Below, in pieces: positions 9,190 through 18,481 of a DNA stretch of 64,000 bases. Every line of letters starts with the position of its first letter. Within the stretch, counting starts at the first letter, position 1. Source of the DNA: Pirellula staleyi DSM 6068 (GTDB lineage Bacteria; Planctomycetota; Planctomycetia; Pirellulales; Pirellulaceae); assembly GCF_000025185.1 (NCBI RefSeq), contig NC_013720.1:434001-498000 (forward strand), given 5' to 3'. The position numbers and the translations under genes were made by a program. The notes under the pieces were generated by a model. That model ran no database searches and had not been told where the DNA came from. It saw only the letters and a list, made by a program, of their open reading frames with translations.

Positions 9190-9654
9190 ATGGCCCCTGA
9201 AGATGAAAAAGCACGAATTGCTTCGATTGAAGAATTCTTTGAAGACAATGGCTTTAGTGACAAAGCAGCGGCCAAGAACACCTTTATCAAGCACATCAAA
9301 AAGAAGTGTGGCAAAGTGGGAGCCCACATTAAGGTTGAGTTCGCTACCAAAGACCTCGAACGATTTACAATTCACGGCACTGTTCGGCTCAAGGAAGATG
9401 CCAGCAAACTAGCCCGCACAAGCGACGAAGAAGCGGTAGGCCGAGCCATCTGGGTCTATAGCAACAAAACCTGTCGCTCTCCCCAAGAATGGAAATGGTG
9501 GTTTAAGGAAGGTGATGTCACCTTTCAGGAACTCAAAAAGTTCTGCCGTGTTCTGGCTGCAGAAGTGGCCGAGTGGGAGTATGAGATCGAAAAGCTGAAA
9601 GACTGCATCTGCAAAACCACCAAAGGTGCCACCAAGATCAGCAGTATCGCGTAA
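9190..9654 (+). CDS. hypothetical soluble protein
   Basis: A 154-residue protein I do not recognise. It is Lys/Glu-rich, with helical segments at both ends (EKARIASIEEFFEDNGFSDKAAAKNTFIKHIKKK and a C-terminal EVAEWEYEIEKLKDC stretch) and a Trp-rich middle (EWKWWFKEG). The start is set at ATG 9190; the frame also opens at a TTG at 9175. It converges on the PIN/NYN-like gene, with an inverted repeat CGTGGA/TCCACG (9662-9684) between the stop codons. Base composition is somewhat more AT-rich than the neighbours. Confidence 0.7.
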   Translation: MAPEDEKARIASIEEFFEDNGFSDKAAAKNTFIKHIKKKCGKVGAHIKVEFATKDLERFTIHGTVRLKEDASKLARTSDEEAVGRAIWVYSNKTCRSPQEWKWWFKEGDVTFQELKKFCRVLAAEVAEWEYEIEKLKDCICKTTKGATKISSIA

Positions 9655-9700
9655 TGGTGTCCGTGGATTTGTCATCACTCCACGAGGTAGTAGCGCTGCC

Positions 9701-10318
9701 CTAAGCGATCGGTGAGGCAGCGCACTCAGGAAGCGCATACGACAGCTTATTTTCGCTCTCCACCACCCAGCCTTTTTTCTGGAGAGCTTTGAGCAACATT
9801 TGCAGCTTATCTTCAGCAAGTTGCTTCTGAAACAGAGCGTGGACGAGACTGTGCAGTCGCTTCATGGTCCGAGGTCGGGACGCACCATACTGTCTGAGTT
9901 TGTCTGCCACGATTTCCAAGCGTTCGTCATCCGTTGTGGCACGAGCAGCTTTCAACAAGGGAATCTCTTGAAGGCTCGTCCACCTCTGCGCGGCGATCTT
10001 CTTACTGCGAAGATGGGTGATCAGCGGATCAAACCCCTGGTCTTTCGACACAAAATGGAAATATCCAGTCGGGTCTTGCGCTACAAGCTGCCCCACATAG
10101 AAGGCGATGTGAAAGTCTAAAGCATTGCTTCCGGTGCTGGTAATTTTGACATACTCACCACGAGAACCCAACTTATGCATCGAGGCTGCGAGTTCGAACG
10201 ACAGCTTCGATTGATTCGCTCCGATAAACAGCAGCACCTTGAAATGCTCTGCGTCGAGCCCATTCAAGTTGCTTGGCTGAACATTCTCGAAATCGATCAA
10301 GACATGTTGGATTCGCAA
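9701..10318 (-). CDS. PIN/NYN-like putative ribonuclease protein
   Basis: A 205-residue protein with a PIN-like (NYN-type) N-terminal domain. It opens with HVLIDFENVQP, where the Asp is a predicted metal ligand, followed by KVLLFIGANQSKL, the SNALDFHIAFYVGQL helix with an acidic residue, and FHFVSKDQGFDPLITHLR. A C-terminal helical region (about residues 130-205) may bind nucleic acid. The start is a TTG at 10318: GGGGAGGT lies 9 bases upstream (10328-10335), the best ribosome-binding site in the area, and translation from there begins directly at the domain. The frame stays open to 10444 but without family-like sequence. RNase activity is inferred from the fold. Confidence 0.82.
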   Translation of the reverse strand: MRIQHVLIDFENVQPSNLNGLDAEHFKVLLFIGANQSKLSFELAASMHKLGSRGEYVKITSTGSNALDFHIAFYVGQLVAQDPTGYFHFVSKDQGFDPLITHLRSKKIAAQRWTSLQEIPLLKAARATTDDERLEIVADKLRQYGASRPRTMKRLHSLVHALFQKQLAEDKLQMLLKALQKKGWVVESENKLSYALPECAASPIA

Positions 10319-10327
10319 TGCCGCGCT

Positions 10328-10335
10328 ACCTCCCC
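10328..10335 (-). promoter_or_regulatory. Shine-Dalgarno for a TTG start
   Basis: The minus strand reads GGGGAGGT with a 9-base spacer to the TTG at 10318. This strong site is what fixes the start of the PIN/NYN-like gene. Confidence 0.7.
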
Positions 10336-10534
10336 GAATACGCTCGCGCCGAACTAACTGCGCAAAGGCCCCGGAGAAATGTGCGCAGTACCTCTTGAAG
10401 CGTAGTTCAAAGACGGCCCGAAGGGAGTAAAACGCCGCCTGCAAAAACCGGCCAGCCAGCGATTTATCAGCCGCACAATCACTACATTCCGCTCACGCAA
10501 CCCAGCGATTTGCAGCGATGCGATCGACGCAAGG

Positions 10535-11464
10535 CTACTTTTTGGTGCGGTCTACAATCGCTCCGCTGGTGAGCGTATCAGCCGAGGGTTTAACGCCGGG
10601 ATAGTCGCGCCAGAGCCAACGGAAAGCGGCCGGAAGGCGGACGCCCCCATGCTTGCCATTGTGGCCCCCGTCGCCGAATTCGTAGACATAGTCATAGCCT
10701 GCAAAAGCAAGCGACTTGGCCATCTGCTGATTCGCGAGCGGCCAGTGGCCGAACAGATTGTCGAGATCGCCCGAGCCATCTTGCAGATAGACGCGCAGCG
10801 GCTTCTTCTCGGTCTTGCGAATCCAGGCGTGATAGTTGTGACCTTCCTGAATGTTGGTGAAGCTCCCCACGTGGCTCACCACTTTGCGGAACGAATCGGG
10901 ACGCTCCCAGGCCACGGTGAACGCGCAAATTCCTCCGCTGCTGATCCCGCAAATCCCCCGCCCTTCCGGATCTTTCGTGATGCTGTATTTCTTCTCAACT
11001 TCGGGGAGGATCTCTTCATGCAAAAAACGGGCGTACTGATCGCCAAGCCGATCGTATTCAAAGCTGCGATTCTTTCGCGACTTGCCGCCAGGGGCTGCTG
11101 CGGGAACTTCCCCCGGCGCGACAAACACCCCAATCGTCACCGGCATAGCTTCCTTGTGAATGAGGTTGTCCATCACAATCGTGGCACGAAACTGCCCATC
11201 TTCCTTGGCGTAGCTCATCCCATCTTGAAACACCATCAAGCAGGCTGGCTTGCTCGCATCGTACTGAGCCGGCACATACACCCAATACTTACGCTCGGTG
11301 CCGGGATAAACCTTCGACGCGTTCCACTCAAACGCTTCGAGTTTTCCTTGCGGCACCCCCTCGTGTCGCTGCGATTCCTCACCCAGTACGTAGTCGTCAG
11401 CAGCCGACACCACAGAGGGGATCAGCAGCGATCCAATCGCTAGCAGCAAAGCAAACGTTTTCAT
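10535..11464 (-). CDS. secreted esterase D-like alpha/beta hydrolase
   Basis: A 309-residue exported hydrolase of the putative esterase (esterase D, enterochelin-esterase-like) family. Residues 1-21 are a signal peptide ending VVSAA. The mature protein has YWVYVPAQYD, a strand with LMVFQDG, the nucleophile elbow GISSGG (Ser catalytic), the Asp region VYLQDGSGDLDN and the C-terminal GGHNGKHGG with the catalytic His. Planctomycetes carry many such enzymes for carbohydrate esters, which is the likely substrate class, but the exact substrate cannot be read from sequence. It is monocistronic by spacing. Confidence 0.9.
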   Translation of the reverse strand: MKTFALLLAIGSLLIPSVVSAADDYVLGEESQRHEGVPQGKLEAFEWNASKVYPGTERKYWVYVPAQYDASKPACLMVFQDGMSYAKEDGQFRATIVMDNLIHKEAMPVTIGVFVAPGEVPAAAPGGKSRKNRSFEYDRLGDQYARFLHEEILPEVEKKYSITKDPEGRGICGISSGGICAFTVAWERPDSFRKVVSHVGSFTNIQEGHNYHAWIRKTEKKPLRVYLQDGSGDLDNLFGHWPLANQQMAKSLAFAGYDYVYEFGDGGHNGKHGGVRLPAAFRWLWRDYPGVKPSADTLTSGAIVDRTKK

Positions 11465-11725
11465 GGTAGTAGCTCAGGTGGGAGAGGTCAGCCGGTTGTG
11501 GCTCCGCAAACCGTGCGGGCCGGGACCACGAGTCTAGCTCAGCCGAATAGGGATGGCTAGTTCGCTCCTATTGGCTAGCATCGGCAGTGGGATCGAGCGG
11601 ATCCGACTCTTTGGCAACTCCAGTTGCACGTCGATACCGATACCGCTTGTCCGTATGCTTTTCAGCTTCGAGATCAATCAATTGACTCCAACGTTTCCAG
11701 ACCCTGAGCAACTCGCCTTTTTCAT

Positions 11726-11750
11726 TAGGTCAGGCACCCCGTACCTGACA
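11726..11750 (-). repeat. palindromic repeat, family B, copy 1
   Basis: Reads TAGGTC/AGGCAC/CCC/GTACCT/GACA, the reverse orientation of the copies at 13482 and 15054, with one stem substitution. Hairpin-forming. Confidence 0.75.
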
Positions 11751-11845
11751 ATGTTCTAAACTATCGCCAAAGGGTGACCATGACTGCAACCTTAACATAC
11801 GGCAATATCGGTCACGCAATCTCGTGCATGCAACCATACGAAGAG

Positions 11846-11870
11846 TGTCTGGTACGGAGTACCTGATCTA
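11846..11870 (+). repeat. palindromic repeat, family B, copy 2
   Basis: Reads TGTC/TGGTAC/GGA/GTACCT/GATCTA, a diverged copy oriented opposite to copy 1, which lies 95 bases to its left. It ends 5 bases before the stop codon of the leucine-rich-repeat-like gene. Confidence 0.7.
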
Positions 11871-11875
11871 GTTCC

Positions 11876-13078
11876 TCACCAGCGAATAATAATCACTCTT
11901 TTTAAGGTTGCTAGAAAGATTCTTGAAGCAACATTTTCACTGATATGCTCCGCGCTGCAATAGATGGTGGAGATATCCTTAAGCCTTGCGGCGGTTATAA
12001 TCCCATCGTCTGAAAGAGAACACCCCTCCACGTCCAAGGATTTCAGATTCTGGCAAGTGCGCACAATTACGTCGACAGCATTGTTAGTAAGATCTGGATT
12101 GTTTCGAAGGCTAAGCTGAGTCAACATCTCGATGCTCGGCAAGGCGGACAGAAGATCATCGCTGACACCACAGCTTATCAACCTCAACGCCTTCAGCTTT
12201 GGCAGTCTAGTGAGAGCCCGAAGATGATCAGGCTTAAGTTCAATTTCCTCAAGAGTCAAGGTCGCAAGATCAGGAAGCTTGTCACCCCAGTACGATATGT
12301 TCGCAGCCGATACAGATTCTCCTTTAATTCTGAGCGTTTTTAGCGAGTGTATCAGAGCGATTGAAGAAAGGCTCGATTCATCGAAATCACACGAATCGAC
12401 TGTAAGCCTATCGATTTTCAGATCACCAACTGAAGCTAGACATTCCTCGCCCACTTCGCACTTAATAACTTGGATAGAGGACAGAGCGTCGCATCCGCTG
12501 AGGTGTTGCACGCTATCAACCCTCATTCCTTCGAGAATTAAATTCTTCAGCGATTTGCACTTACCCAAATTGACCAACACCGGACTGTTGACGGACTTGA
12601 CGCTACACTGTCGAATGGAAAACAAGAGTAAATTCGCTGCACCCAGCTCAAAGGGCTTTTCGGAATTAATACGGCACTGACTTAAGTAGAGGTGCGTCAC
12701 CCTCCAGTTCTTTGCTTGCTTTCCAAGCGACTCGCTATCCAAATCGCAACTCTCGCAGTGAACCTGAGCAGTTCGACCTGCTCCAAGCCAACTGCTCACA
12801 CTTTCAACATTCTTCAGATTGCAATCGATGAACTTCGCAACCAGAAATTTGTCGCTGGCAAGTGCCAGAACACCTTCCTTGGATTGGCAATACCTTCCGA
12901 ATGCATCATTGCGTTCCGTTGAAATGACTAACGTATCATTATCATAGAGATACGTCGCAACATAAAAGTATATCTCCTTTTGTTCGCCAACATCTTCTAT
13001 GGCGAGAGAATCTGAACCGCCTATCAATGCAGGCACTAGCAGAGAGGCCAGACATGCGAATTGCTTCGAGAAAAACAT
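11876..13078 (-). CDS. secreted leucine-rich-repeat-like protein
   Basis: A 400-residue exported protein. Translation from ATG 13078 starts with a signal peptide (FFSKQFACLASLLVPALIGG). From about residue 140 on, the sequence shows tandem repeats of 22-28 residues with the pattern LxxLxLxxC (for example SLKTLRIKGE, LATLTLEEIEL, KLKALRLISCGVSDD, NLKSLDVEGCSLSDDG), which is the Cys-containing LRR type. Such proteins serve binding, not catalysis. The gene is clearly more AT-rich than its neighbours and uses codons they avoid, which hints at recent transfer or relaxed evolution. It is flanked by family-B repeats. Confidence 0.82.
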   Translation of the reverse strand: MFFSKQFACLASLLVPALIGGSDSLAIEDVGEQKEIYFYVATYLYDNDTLVISTERNDAFGRYCQSKEGVLALASDKFLVAKFIDCNLKNVESVSSWLGAGRTAQVHCESCDLDSESLGKQAKNWRVTHLYLSQCRINSEKPFELGAANLLLFSIRQCSVKSVNSPVLVNLGKCKSLKNLILEGMRVDSVQHLSGCDALSSIQVIKCEVGEECLASVGDLKIDRLTVDSCDFDESSLSSIALIHSLKTLRIKGESVSAANISYWGDKLPDLATLTLEEIELKPDHLRALTRLPKLKALRLISCGVSDDLLSALPSIEMLTQLSLRNNPDLTNNAVDVIVRTCQNLKSLDVEGCSLSDDGIITAARLKDISTIYCSAEHISENVASRIFLATLKRVIIIRW

Positions 13079-13159
13079 TCCTTGTATCCTCTGAAAAAAC
13101 GCTACACCCATGAATCTATCCGCAGGTTAGCAATTCAGTCCTATACTAATCCCTTATCA

Positions 13160-13345
13160 ATGTCGATCCCAACGAGACTTCGGCAAATAATTGCCTCCAC
13201 TACGGTAGCACTTGCCCTGCAATTTCTGGCAAGTCAAGGGAATGGGGCAGAGAAGAGCCTGAAGCAATGGAGTGCTTTAAGAATCGCTGCTGGCGGCGTT
13301 GTCAGGTCCTTGAGAGAGGACCATGAGCTAAGGGCATGGGTGTAA
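13160..13345 (+). CDS. possible small secreted protein or gene remnant
   Basis: An ATG at 13160 opens a 61-codon frame. The first 26 residues look like a signal peptide (RLRQIIASTTVALALQFLASQG), followed by only about 35 residues (AEKSLKQWSALRIAAGG...). It starts 81 bases from the divergent LRR-like gene and shares its AT-rich composition. The short mature part suggests a truncated gene; a real small secreted protein is possible. Confidence 0.35.
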   Translation: MSIPTRLRQIIASTTVALALQFLASQGNGAEKSLKQWSALRIAAGGVVRSLREDHELRAWV

Positions 13346-13481
13346 GTCGATGTCGGTCAGTAGATCGGCTACTCTGTAGCTGACAATCGAACAGCCTTTC
13401 CATCACCATCCGCTGTGGATGTGCTACACGTGGTACAAGGAGCGAATCTAACAATTCTTGAAGTGGCTACGGTTGGTTGGT

Positions 13482-13509
13482 TGTCAGGTACGGGGTACCT
13501 GACCTACAA
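13482..13509 (+). repeat. palindromic repeat, family B, copy 3
   Basis: TGTC, then AGGTAC-GGG-GTACCT, then GACCTACAA. Identical over its 28 bases to the copy at 15054-15081. The two direct copies flank the DUF1501 gene at 13616-14920. Confidence 0.85.
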
Positions 13510-13540
13510 ACTTAGACGCCCTACGAATGACGGAGGCAGA

Positions 13541-13562
13541 TGTCCGGTGGAACCGGACCTAC
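13541..13562 (+). repeat. repeat B variant with exchanged stem
   Basis: Keeps the outer TGTC...GACCTAC of family B, but the inner stem is CGGT-GGA-ACCG instead of AGGTAC-GGG-GTACCT. Both arms changed together, so pairing is preserved. Confidence 0.6.
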
Positions 13563-13585
13563 TAACTGCGTCAATCCCAACTGGT

Positions 13586-13614
13586 CGTCAGGTACAGGGG
13601 TAGGCGATCTACGA
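13586..13614 (+). repeat. decayed repeat B copy
   Basis: Begins GTCAGGTAC and continues AGGGGTAGGCGATCTACGAA; the right arm is degraded. It ends 1 base before the DUF1501 stop codon at 13616. Confidence 0.5.
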
Positions 13615-13615
13615 A

Positions 13616-14920
13616 CTAGCTAAACAGTTCGGCGATGGGGGTGCCGCCGTCGGTGATGGGGACGGGGCGGTCGCCGGCGTAGAGTTCGTGGCGCGGTTGG
13701 ATGCCGAGGGCGGCGTACATCGTGGCGTGGAAATCGGGGATCGAAACGGGACGATCGAGCGTTTTCATCGCCAGCTCGTCGGTCGTGCCGATGGTGATGC
13801 CATTGTTGAGTCCGCCGCCAGCGAGGACCATGCTGTAGCACTTGCCATGATGCCCGCGTCCACCACCGCCGTCGAAACCAGCGGGCCGACCGAACTCGGT
13901 GGCGACGACGATAAGTGTTTTGTCGAGCAGTTTGCGCTGCTCGAGGTCGATCACCAGAGTGGCCAGGGCACTATCGAGTTCTTTAATCAGCTCGTGCTGA
14001 TTCTTGATCCCCTCGTTATGCACGTCCCAGCCAGTGCCGTTGAGGAAGTTGAGGTTGTGCGAGACTTCGATGAAACGGACGCCCGATTCGACAAGCCGCC
14101 GCGCGAGCAAACAGCGCTGACCGAACTCGCCGCCATAGCTGTTGCGGAGATCTGCCGACTCGCTATGCAGTTCGAAGATTTTTTTGAATTCAGGCCCCGA
14201 GAGACGGAGCGCTTCGCCGATGGTGGCATCGTAGTTGGTGATCAGTGAATCGCCCGACGCGCGGCGCAGGGATTCGCTCCGCTGACGCGCCAGCAGTTGC
14301 TCGCGACGCGCTGCCCGGTCGGCACTGATTTCAGCAGGTCGGCTGATTCCACTCGGGCCATTGCCAGTTTCGGTGAGATAGATGTAGCTGTGCTTCGCGC
14401 CGAGAAATCCAGGGCCGCGGGTGACGTTCGGATAGCCGATCAGGACGTAGGCGGGGACCCCTTCGCCAGCCGCTCCACGCTCGTGAGCGATCACCGAACC
14501 GACGGATGGATAGACGACCGTTCCGGATGTTGGACGTCCCGTGTGGACGCGATTGGTGGCTGCAGCATGCTCGTCGATCACATCGTGATGCACTGTGCGA
14601 ACGATATTAAACCGATCGAGAACCTTCGCACACTTCGACAAGTGCTCGCACACCTGCGTGCCAGGAATGGCGGTATCGATTGCGGGGTAATAGGAGCCCG
14701 GCTTCTTGGCTTGGGGATCACCGAGTTGCTTAGGGTCCCACGTATCGATCTGCCCTGCTCCGCCACCAAGCCAGAGAAAGATGCAATGCTCGGCTTTACC
14801 GAGTTTGAACTCGGGCTTCGAGGTTTCGTCGCTCGCGCGGAGTGAGCCCCCCATCCCAAGTCCAGCAGCAAGCGCGGCAGCGGAGAGAAATCGTCGGCGA
14901 TCGTTCGGCTGTTGGTTCAT
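13616..14920 (-). CDS. DUF1501 family protein with Tat-like leader
   Basis: A 434-residue exported protein of the planctomycete DUF1501 family (sulfatase/phosphatase-like fold, function not established). The start at ATG 14920 places a twin-arginine leader at once ([20 protein letters not shown]). Motifs include [54 protein letters not shown] and [22 protein letters not shown]. It follows the large DUF1549/DUF1553 gene on the same strand with 189 bases between them. This DUF1549/DUF1553-DUF1501 pairing is the usual two-gene unit in planctomycetes. A family-B repeat lies in the gap, which could uncouple expression. Confidence 0.93.
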   Translation of the reverse strand: MNQQPNDRRRFLSAAALAAGLGMGGSLRASDETSKPEFKLGKAEHCIFLWLGGGAGQIDTWDPKQLGDPQAKKPGSYYPAIDTAIPGTQVCEHLSKCAKVLDRFNIVRTVHHDVIDEHAAATNRVHTGRPTSGTVVYPSVGSVIAHERGAAGEGVPAYVLIGYPNVTRGPGFLGAKHSYIYLTETGNGPSGISRPAEISADRAARREQLLARQRSESLRRASGDSLITNYDATIGEALRLSGPEFKKIFELHSESADLRNSYGGEFGQRCLLARRLVESGVRFIEVSHNLNFLNGTGWDVHNEGIKNQHELIKELDSALATLVIDLEQRKLLDKTLIVVATEFGRPAGFDGGGGRGHHGKCYSMVLAGGGLNNGITIGTTDELAMKTLDRPVSIPDFHATMYAALGIQPRHELYAGDRPVPITDGGTPIAELFS

Positions 14921-15053
14921 GGGAGTGGTTTGGAGGTGGAGGCTTGAGTTGGATTGGAAATTCGGCCTATTGGCAGAATAGGGCTTGAACCTTTGAGAGG
15001 ATCGTTGCGCTGGTTCGTAGTTCATGCACTGGCACGGCCTGTGGCACCCGCGC

Positions 15054-15081
15054 TGTCAGGTACGGGGTACCTGACCTACAA
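15054..15081 (+). repeat. palindromic repeat, family B, copy 4
   Basis: Same 28-base palindrome as at 13482-13509, here between the two genes of the DUF1549/DUF1553-DUF1501 pair. Stem AGGTAC/GTACCT extended by GTC/GAC. Confidence 0.85.
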
Positions 15082-15109
15082 GTCGGTTGCGGCAGGCACG
15101 CGGTCTGAT

Positions 15110-18100
15110 CTACGGTACGAATACAAATTCGGGGGTGTTGAGGAGAATCCAGACCATGTCCTCGGCACGCTCGCGCCAGTCGGCGGTGAGACGCGTTGTG
15201 GGTGGATCGCCAGCTTCGAGTTGCTTTTGCAGATCGATGCGCACTTGATTCGACTCGTTGCTCAAGTGATTCGACCACGAAACGCCATCGCGGGGAATTC
15301 GCTTCGGCATTGGTCCGGCAGGTTTGCCCGTGCGACGCTCGGAATAGCCGGGGGTCAGCAGCTCGACATATATCGCCGATTCTGCGGCGGTCGGCTTGCG
15401 GGCGAGCATCTCGACGAAGACCTGCTCGACAAATTTTTCGATCGGTTGATCTTCAAGAGCGAGGAGCGTAAAGCGGCTGTCTTCCGACAGCTGAGCGATT
15501 CGCTTGGCCGCGACACCATTGGCCAGCGTGGCAGGTTGAATCACAGCCGGTTCACTCTCGCGCATCGTCATGGGATCTTGTCGCGAACCGCGCCAGCCGA
15601 ACGCTTCGAGCACGTTGATCATGTTCTGAGCGCCGGGGAGCGAGAGGCTTGGTCGATCTCGTTCATTCGACAAACTGGTGAACTGCCAACCGCGATCGGG
15701 AATTCCGAGGCTGATCGATTGTGCTTCGTTGCGAGTGCCATCGACGTCGATGTTTAGCTCTTCGACATTGAGACGTTTACCCGCTACCGAGTACATCGAG
15801 TCGAGCACTTGTTCGGCTGTCATACGGCGGCGCATCGGAGCAGCAAACAGCCGAGACTGAGCGAGCGAACTCGTAGGCTCACGCTGATAGGTATCGCTAT
15901 TCAAGATCAATCGTGCGAGCGATTTGGCGTCGTAGCCACTCTCGATCAGCTTACGGGCGAGGAACTCGAGCAGTTCGGGATGAACGTTATCCCCCTGTTC
16001 CCAATCGTCGACCGGCTCGATGATGCCGCGGCCGATGTAGCGATGCCAAAAACGATTGGCGAGAACTTTAGCAAAACGTGTGTTGTGAGGAGAGGTGATG
16101 CGCACGGCTAGTTGCTCGCGCGTGTCGCCCGGAGATTCGAGCAGCTCTTTTTTGAGCTCGCCGACGTAGTGATCGACAAAGGGCCAGCCTGGCTCGATCT
16201 TCTCGCCCGGCTTGAGAGTCACCTTCACCACCAGCGACTTCAAGGCGGCGGGATCGCCTGGAATGGTGCTCGTTTTGGGGAGAGTTTGTGTACCACGCCC
16301 CAGCATCGCGGCGAGGTTGAAGAGGTCCTTTTGTTTCCACTCGTGGAACGGCGCATCGTGACAGCGAGCGCAGTTGAGATTGATGGCGAGCATCGCACCA
16401 GCAAGGACGTGCGCCTTGGCTGCAAGGGGCGCATCGTTTTGACTAGCGACCGCAAAACCACCGGGGCCACCGTAGCGATCGCTCCCTTCCATCAGGATCA
16501 GTTCGGTCGTAAACCGATCGAGCGGACGATTGTCGGAAAGCGCTTCGTAGAGCCACCAGCGGAACGGGCCGGTGTTGTTGAGCGTCGGGTTCACGATGTT
16601 CGGATTCTCGGCCAGCACATCCTGCCAGTAGCCCATCCAGTGATCGGCCCAGCCTGGTTGCTGGAGCAAGTGATCGATCAGCAGAGAGCGTTTGTTGTCG
16701 CGCGTATCGGCCAGGAAACGCTCGACTTCGGCTGCTGTGGGGGTGATGCCCAGGACATCGAGATAGAGGCGCCGCACAAACGATTCGTCACTTGCGCGGG
16801 GGGCAGCGGTGAGCTTCGAATCGGTCAGCCGCGAAGCAACCAAGCGATCGATGTCGGTAGACCCTTCCAGAGCTGGAATCGCAATGGGCTCGAGCGACCG
16901 CAGATACTCGCGGGCATAGTCGTGACGAGCATCCCAGTATTTCGCATATTCGGCCGATGACTGCTGACGTCGCGTCCGATTGATCGAAGCCAAGAGCCCC
17001 TGCTGTTCAGCTTCAAAGGCCAGGTAGCCTTCGTCGGTGAGTGGAATTTTGCGATCGGCATCCGGGGCGACCACCACAAAATCATCGCTTCCCATCGGCG
17101 CAACTGTGAGGCTTGCTTCCCCCAGCTCGGGACGACGTTTTTTGCCACCCATATGCAGTTGCAGTTGCACGCGATGCGTCCCTTCTTCAAGCTCAACTTC
17201 AAACAATGTTTCGCGATCACCGGGCTGAACCACGCGGATGCTCGGGGAGACTTTGCTTGTGGGTTTTAGGTACGGATGGTGACCATCGTCGCTGGCATGC
17301 GAAAACGGATTTTCGCCCACTAGTTTCCCATCGATGAAGAGCCTCGCGCCACTGCGCGATCGGACGAGTAAACGATGTTTTCCTGCAGTGAAATCGATAT
17401 CGCTCGTCATCCAGGCAACATGTGGATTCCCTCGATCCACACGCACTCCATGTCGGTTGTAGTTGTTGGGCAGAGCAAACGCGGCCATTTGATCGATAGT
17501 AAAGCGCTCGCTGGGACTGGGGTGAATAAAGTCCCAACTGAAGGCGTCGGGAATGCCTTCGAACACTTCCACCAGCACTTTACCTGCCGGGACTGGGACA
17601 TTGGTGAGATAGGGATCGGGCTGCACCATCTGAAAACGGGCTGCAATGCGTTCAGCAGGAAGTTCGCAACGGTAGATCGCCACTTCGTCGATCAAACCGG
17701 TGAAGGAGTTGGAACCAGCGGTCCCTTGCGCGCTGCCGATCCAAAGTTCGTCGTTATCAACGACAGGCCCTTCGGCCGAGGGACCACCGTAGTCCCAGGT
17801 TCCTTTGCTCGGTTTGCCGTCGATATACCCCCGAATGGAATCGGGCTTACCGAAGACATAACTCACCGCCACATGGTGCCACGCCCCAATGGTGAAGTTG
17901 CTGGTGGTGTTCCAGCGATGCCAGTCGTCGGTGGTGCCACGGCGATTGTCGCTGCTACGAAACAGGAACGAGAGACTCGCCCGTCCCGACTCGCCGTTAA
18001 CGCGCAGTCCATAGTTCTGGTTGTCAGCCGCTTGTCCTTCGAGTCCGGTGCGACCTTTACCGACGATGTACGACTGCTGACCATTGGCGAGCTTTTTGAC

Positions 18101-18481
18101 GTAAACCCACGCCTCGATGGTGATGGCATCGCCGAGGTCGAAATCGAGGGGGCTCTTGTCACCGGGATCAGCGACCCGAATCGCGCTGGCGGAAAATTCC
18201 GCGGCGGTGTTGTCCGTTGCAAAGAGTGGGAACGTGATCGGGCGGGGACCACTCTCAGCGACGTTCACCTTCCCTTGGGTGGTCGGCTTCGTAAGTTCGG
18301 CAGATCCGCGACTGGCCCAATCGGACATCGAAAACCAAACGACTGGCTCGTCGGCTGCCACAATGTCGGCATAGGTGAGGGGCTTGCTCGGTGCCGATTC
18401 GGAGTCGTTTTGAGCGAGCGCGAGCGACGCAAAACATCCCACCCAAGCGAGTAACGCGATTCCGATCGATCCCCAACGCAT
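15110..18481 (-). CDS. secreted LamG / DUF1549 / DUF1553 protein with CxxCH
   Basis: A 1,123-residue exported protein of the planctomycete cytochrome-like group. Domain order: signal peptide (1-23), LamG/concanavalin-like domain (about 80-285, with AITIEAWVYVKK, GAWHHVAVSYVF and GLIDEVAIYR), a PA14-like or linking beta region (about 300-450), then DUF1549 (from about 545, STDIDRLVASRL and FVRRLYLDVLGITPTAAEV) and DUF1553 (from about 800, FAKVLANRFWHRYIGRGIIEPVDDW). A single NCARCHD motif inside DUF1549 can bind heme c covalently. The LamG domain suggests carbohydrate binding. It is the first gene of the pair with the downstream DUF1501 gene. The biochemical role is not established. Confidence 0.93.
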   Translation of the reverse strand: MRWGSIGIALLAWVGCFASLALAQNDSESAPSKPLTYADIVAADEPVVWFSMSDWASRGSAELTKPTTQGKVNVAESGPRPITFPLFATDNTAAEFSASAIRVADPGDKSPLDFDLGDAITIEAWVYVKKLANGQQSYIVGKGRTGLEGQAADNQNYGLRVNGESGRASLSFLFRSSDNRRGTTDDWHRWNTTSNFTIGAWHHVAVSYVFGKPDSIRGYIDGKPSKGTWDYGGPSAEGPVVDNDELWIGSAQGTAGSNSFTGLIDEVAIYRCELPAERIAARFQMVQPDPYLTNVPVPAGKVLVEVFEGIPDAFSWDFIHPSPSERFTIDQMAAFALPNNYNRHGVRVDRGNPHVAWMTSDIDFTAGKHRLLVRSRSGARLFIDGKLVGENPFSHASDDGHHPYLKPTSKVSPSIRVVQPGDRETLFEVELEEGTHRVQLQLHMGGKKRRPELGEASLTVAPMGSDDFVVVAPDADRKIPLTDEGYLAFEAEQQGLLASINRTRRQQSSAEYAKYWDARHDYAREYLRSLEPIAIPALEGSTDIDRLVASRLTDSKLTAAPRASDESFVRRLYLDVLGITPTAAEVERFLADTRDNKRSLLIDHLLQQPGWADHWMGYWQDVLAENPNIVNPTLNNTGPFRWWLYEALSDNRPLDRFTTELILMEGSDRYGGPGGFAVASQNDAPLAAKAHVLAGAMLAINLNCARCHDAPFHEWKQKDLFNLAAMLGRGTQTLPKTSTIPGDPAALKSLVVKVTLKPGEKIEPGWPFVDHYVGELKKELLESPGDTREQLAVRITSPHNTRFAKVLANRFWHRYIGRGIIEPVDDWEQGDNVHPELLEFLARKLIESGYDAKSLARLILNSDTYQREPTSSLAQSRLFAAPMRRRMTAEQVLDSMYSVAGKRLNVEELNIDVDGTRNEAQSISLGIPDRGWQFTSLSNERDRPSLSLPGAQNMINVLEAFGWRGSRQDPMTMRESEPAVIQPATLANGVAAKRIAQLSEDSRFTLLALEDQPIEKFVEQVFVEMLARKPTAAESAIYVELLTPGYSERRTGKPAGPMPKRIPRDGVSWSNHLSNESNQVRIDLQKQLEAGDPPTTRLTADWRERAEDMVWILLNTPEFVFVP

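Larger units (their letters stand above)
11465..11875. other. intergenic region with inverted repeat-B pair
   Basis: No convincing gene in 411 bases. A 68-codon frame (11553-11759) has no family features and ends inside a repeat, so I leave it out. The region carries two copies of palindromic repeat B in opposite orientation, at 11726-11750 and 11846-11870. Confidence 0.6.

Noticed and set aside
11553-11759. 68-codon frame after the esterase gene
   Set aside because: It runs into a family-B repeat and has no signal peptide or domain; chance frame.
11726-15081. CRISPR array
   Set aside because: The repeats are palindromic, unevenly spaced by hundreds of bases, in both orientations, and no cas genes are present.
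16112-18454. Long plus-strand frames opposite the DUF1549/DUF1553 gene
   Set aside because: No recognisable domains, no ribosome-binding sites, and full overlap with a well-supported gene.
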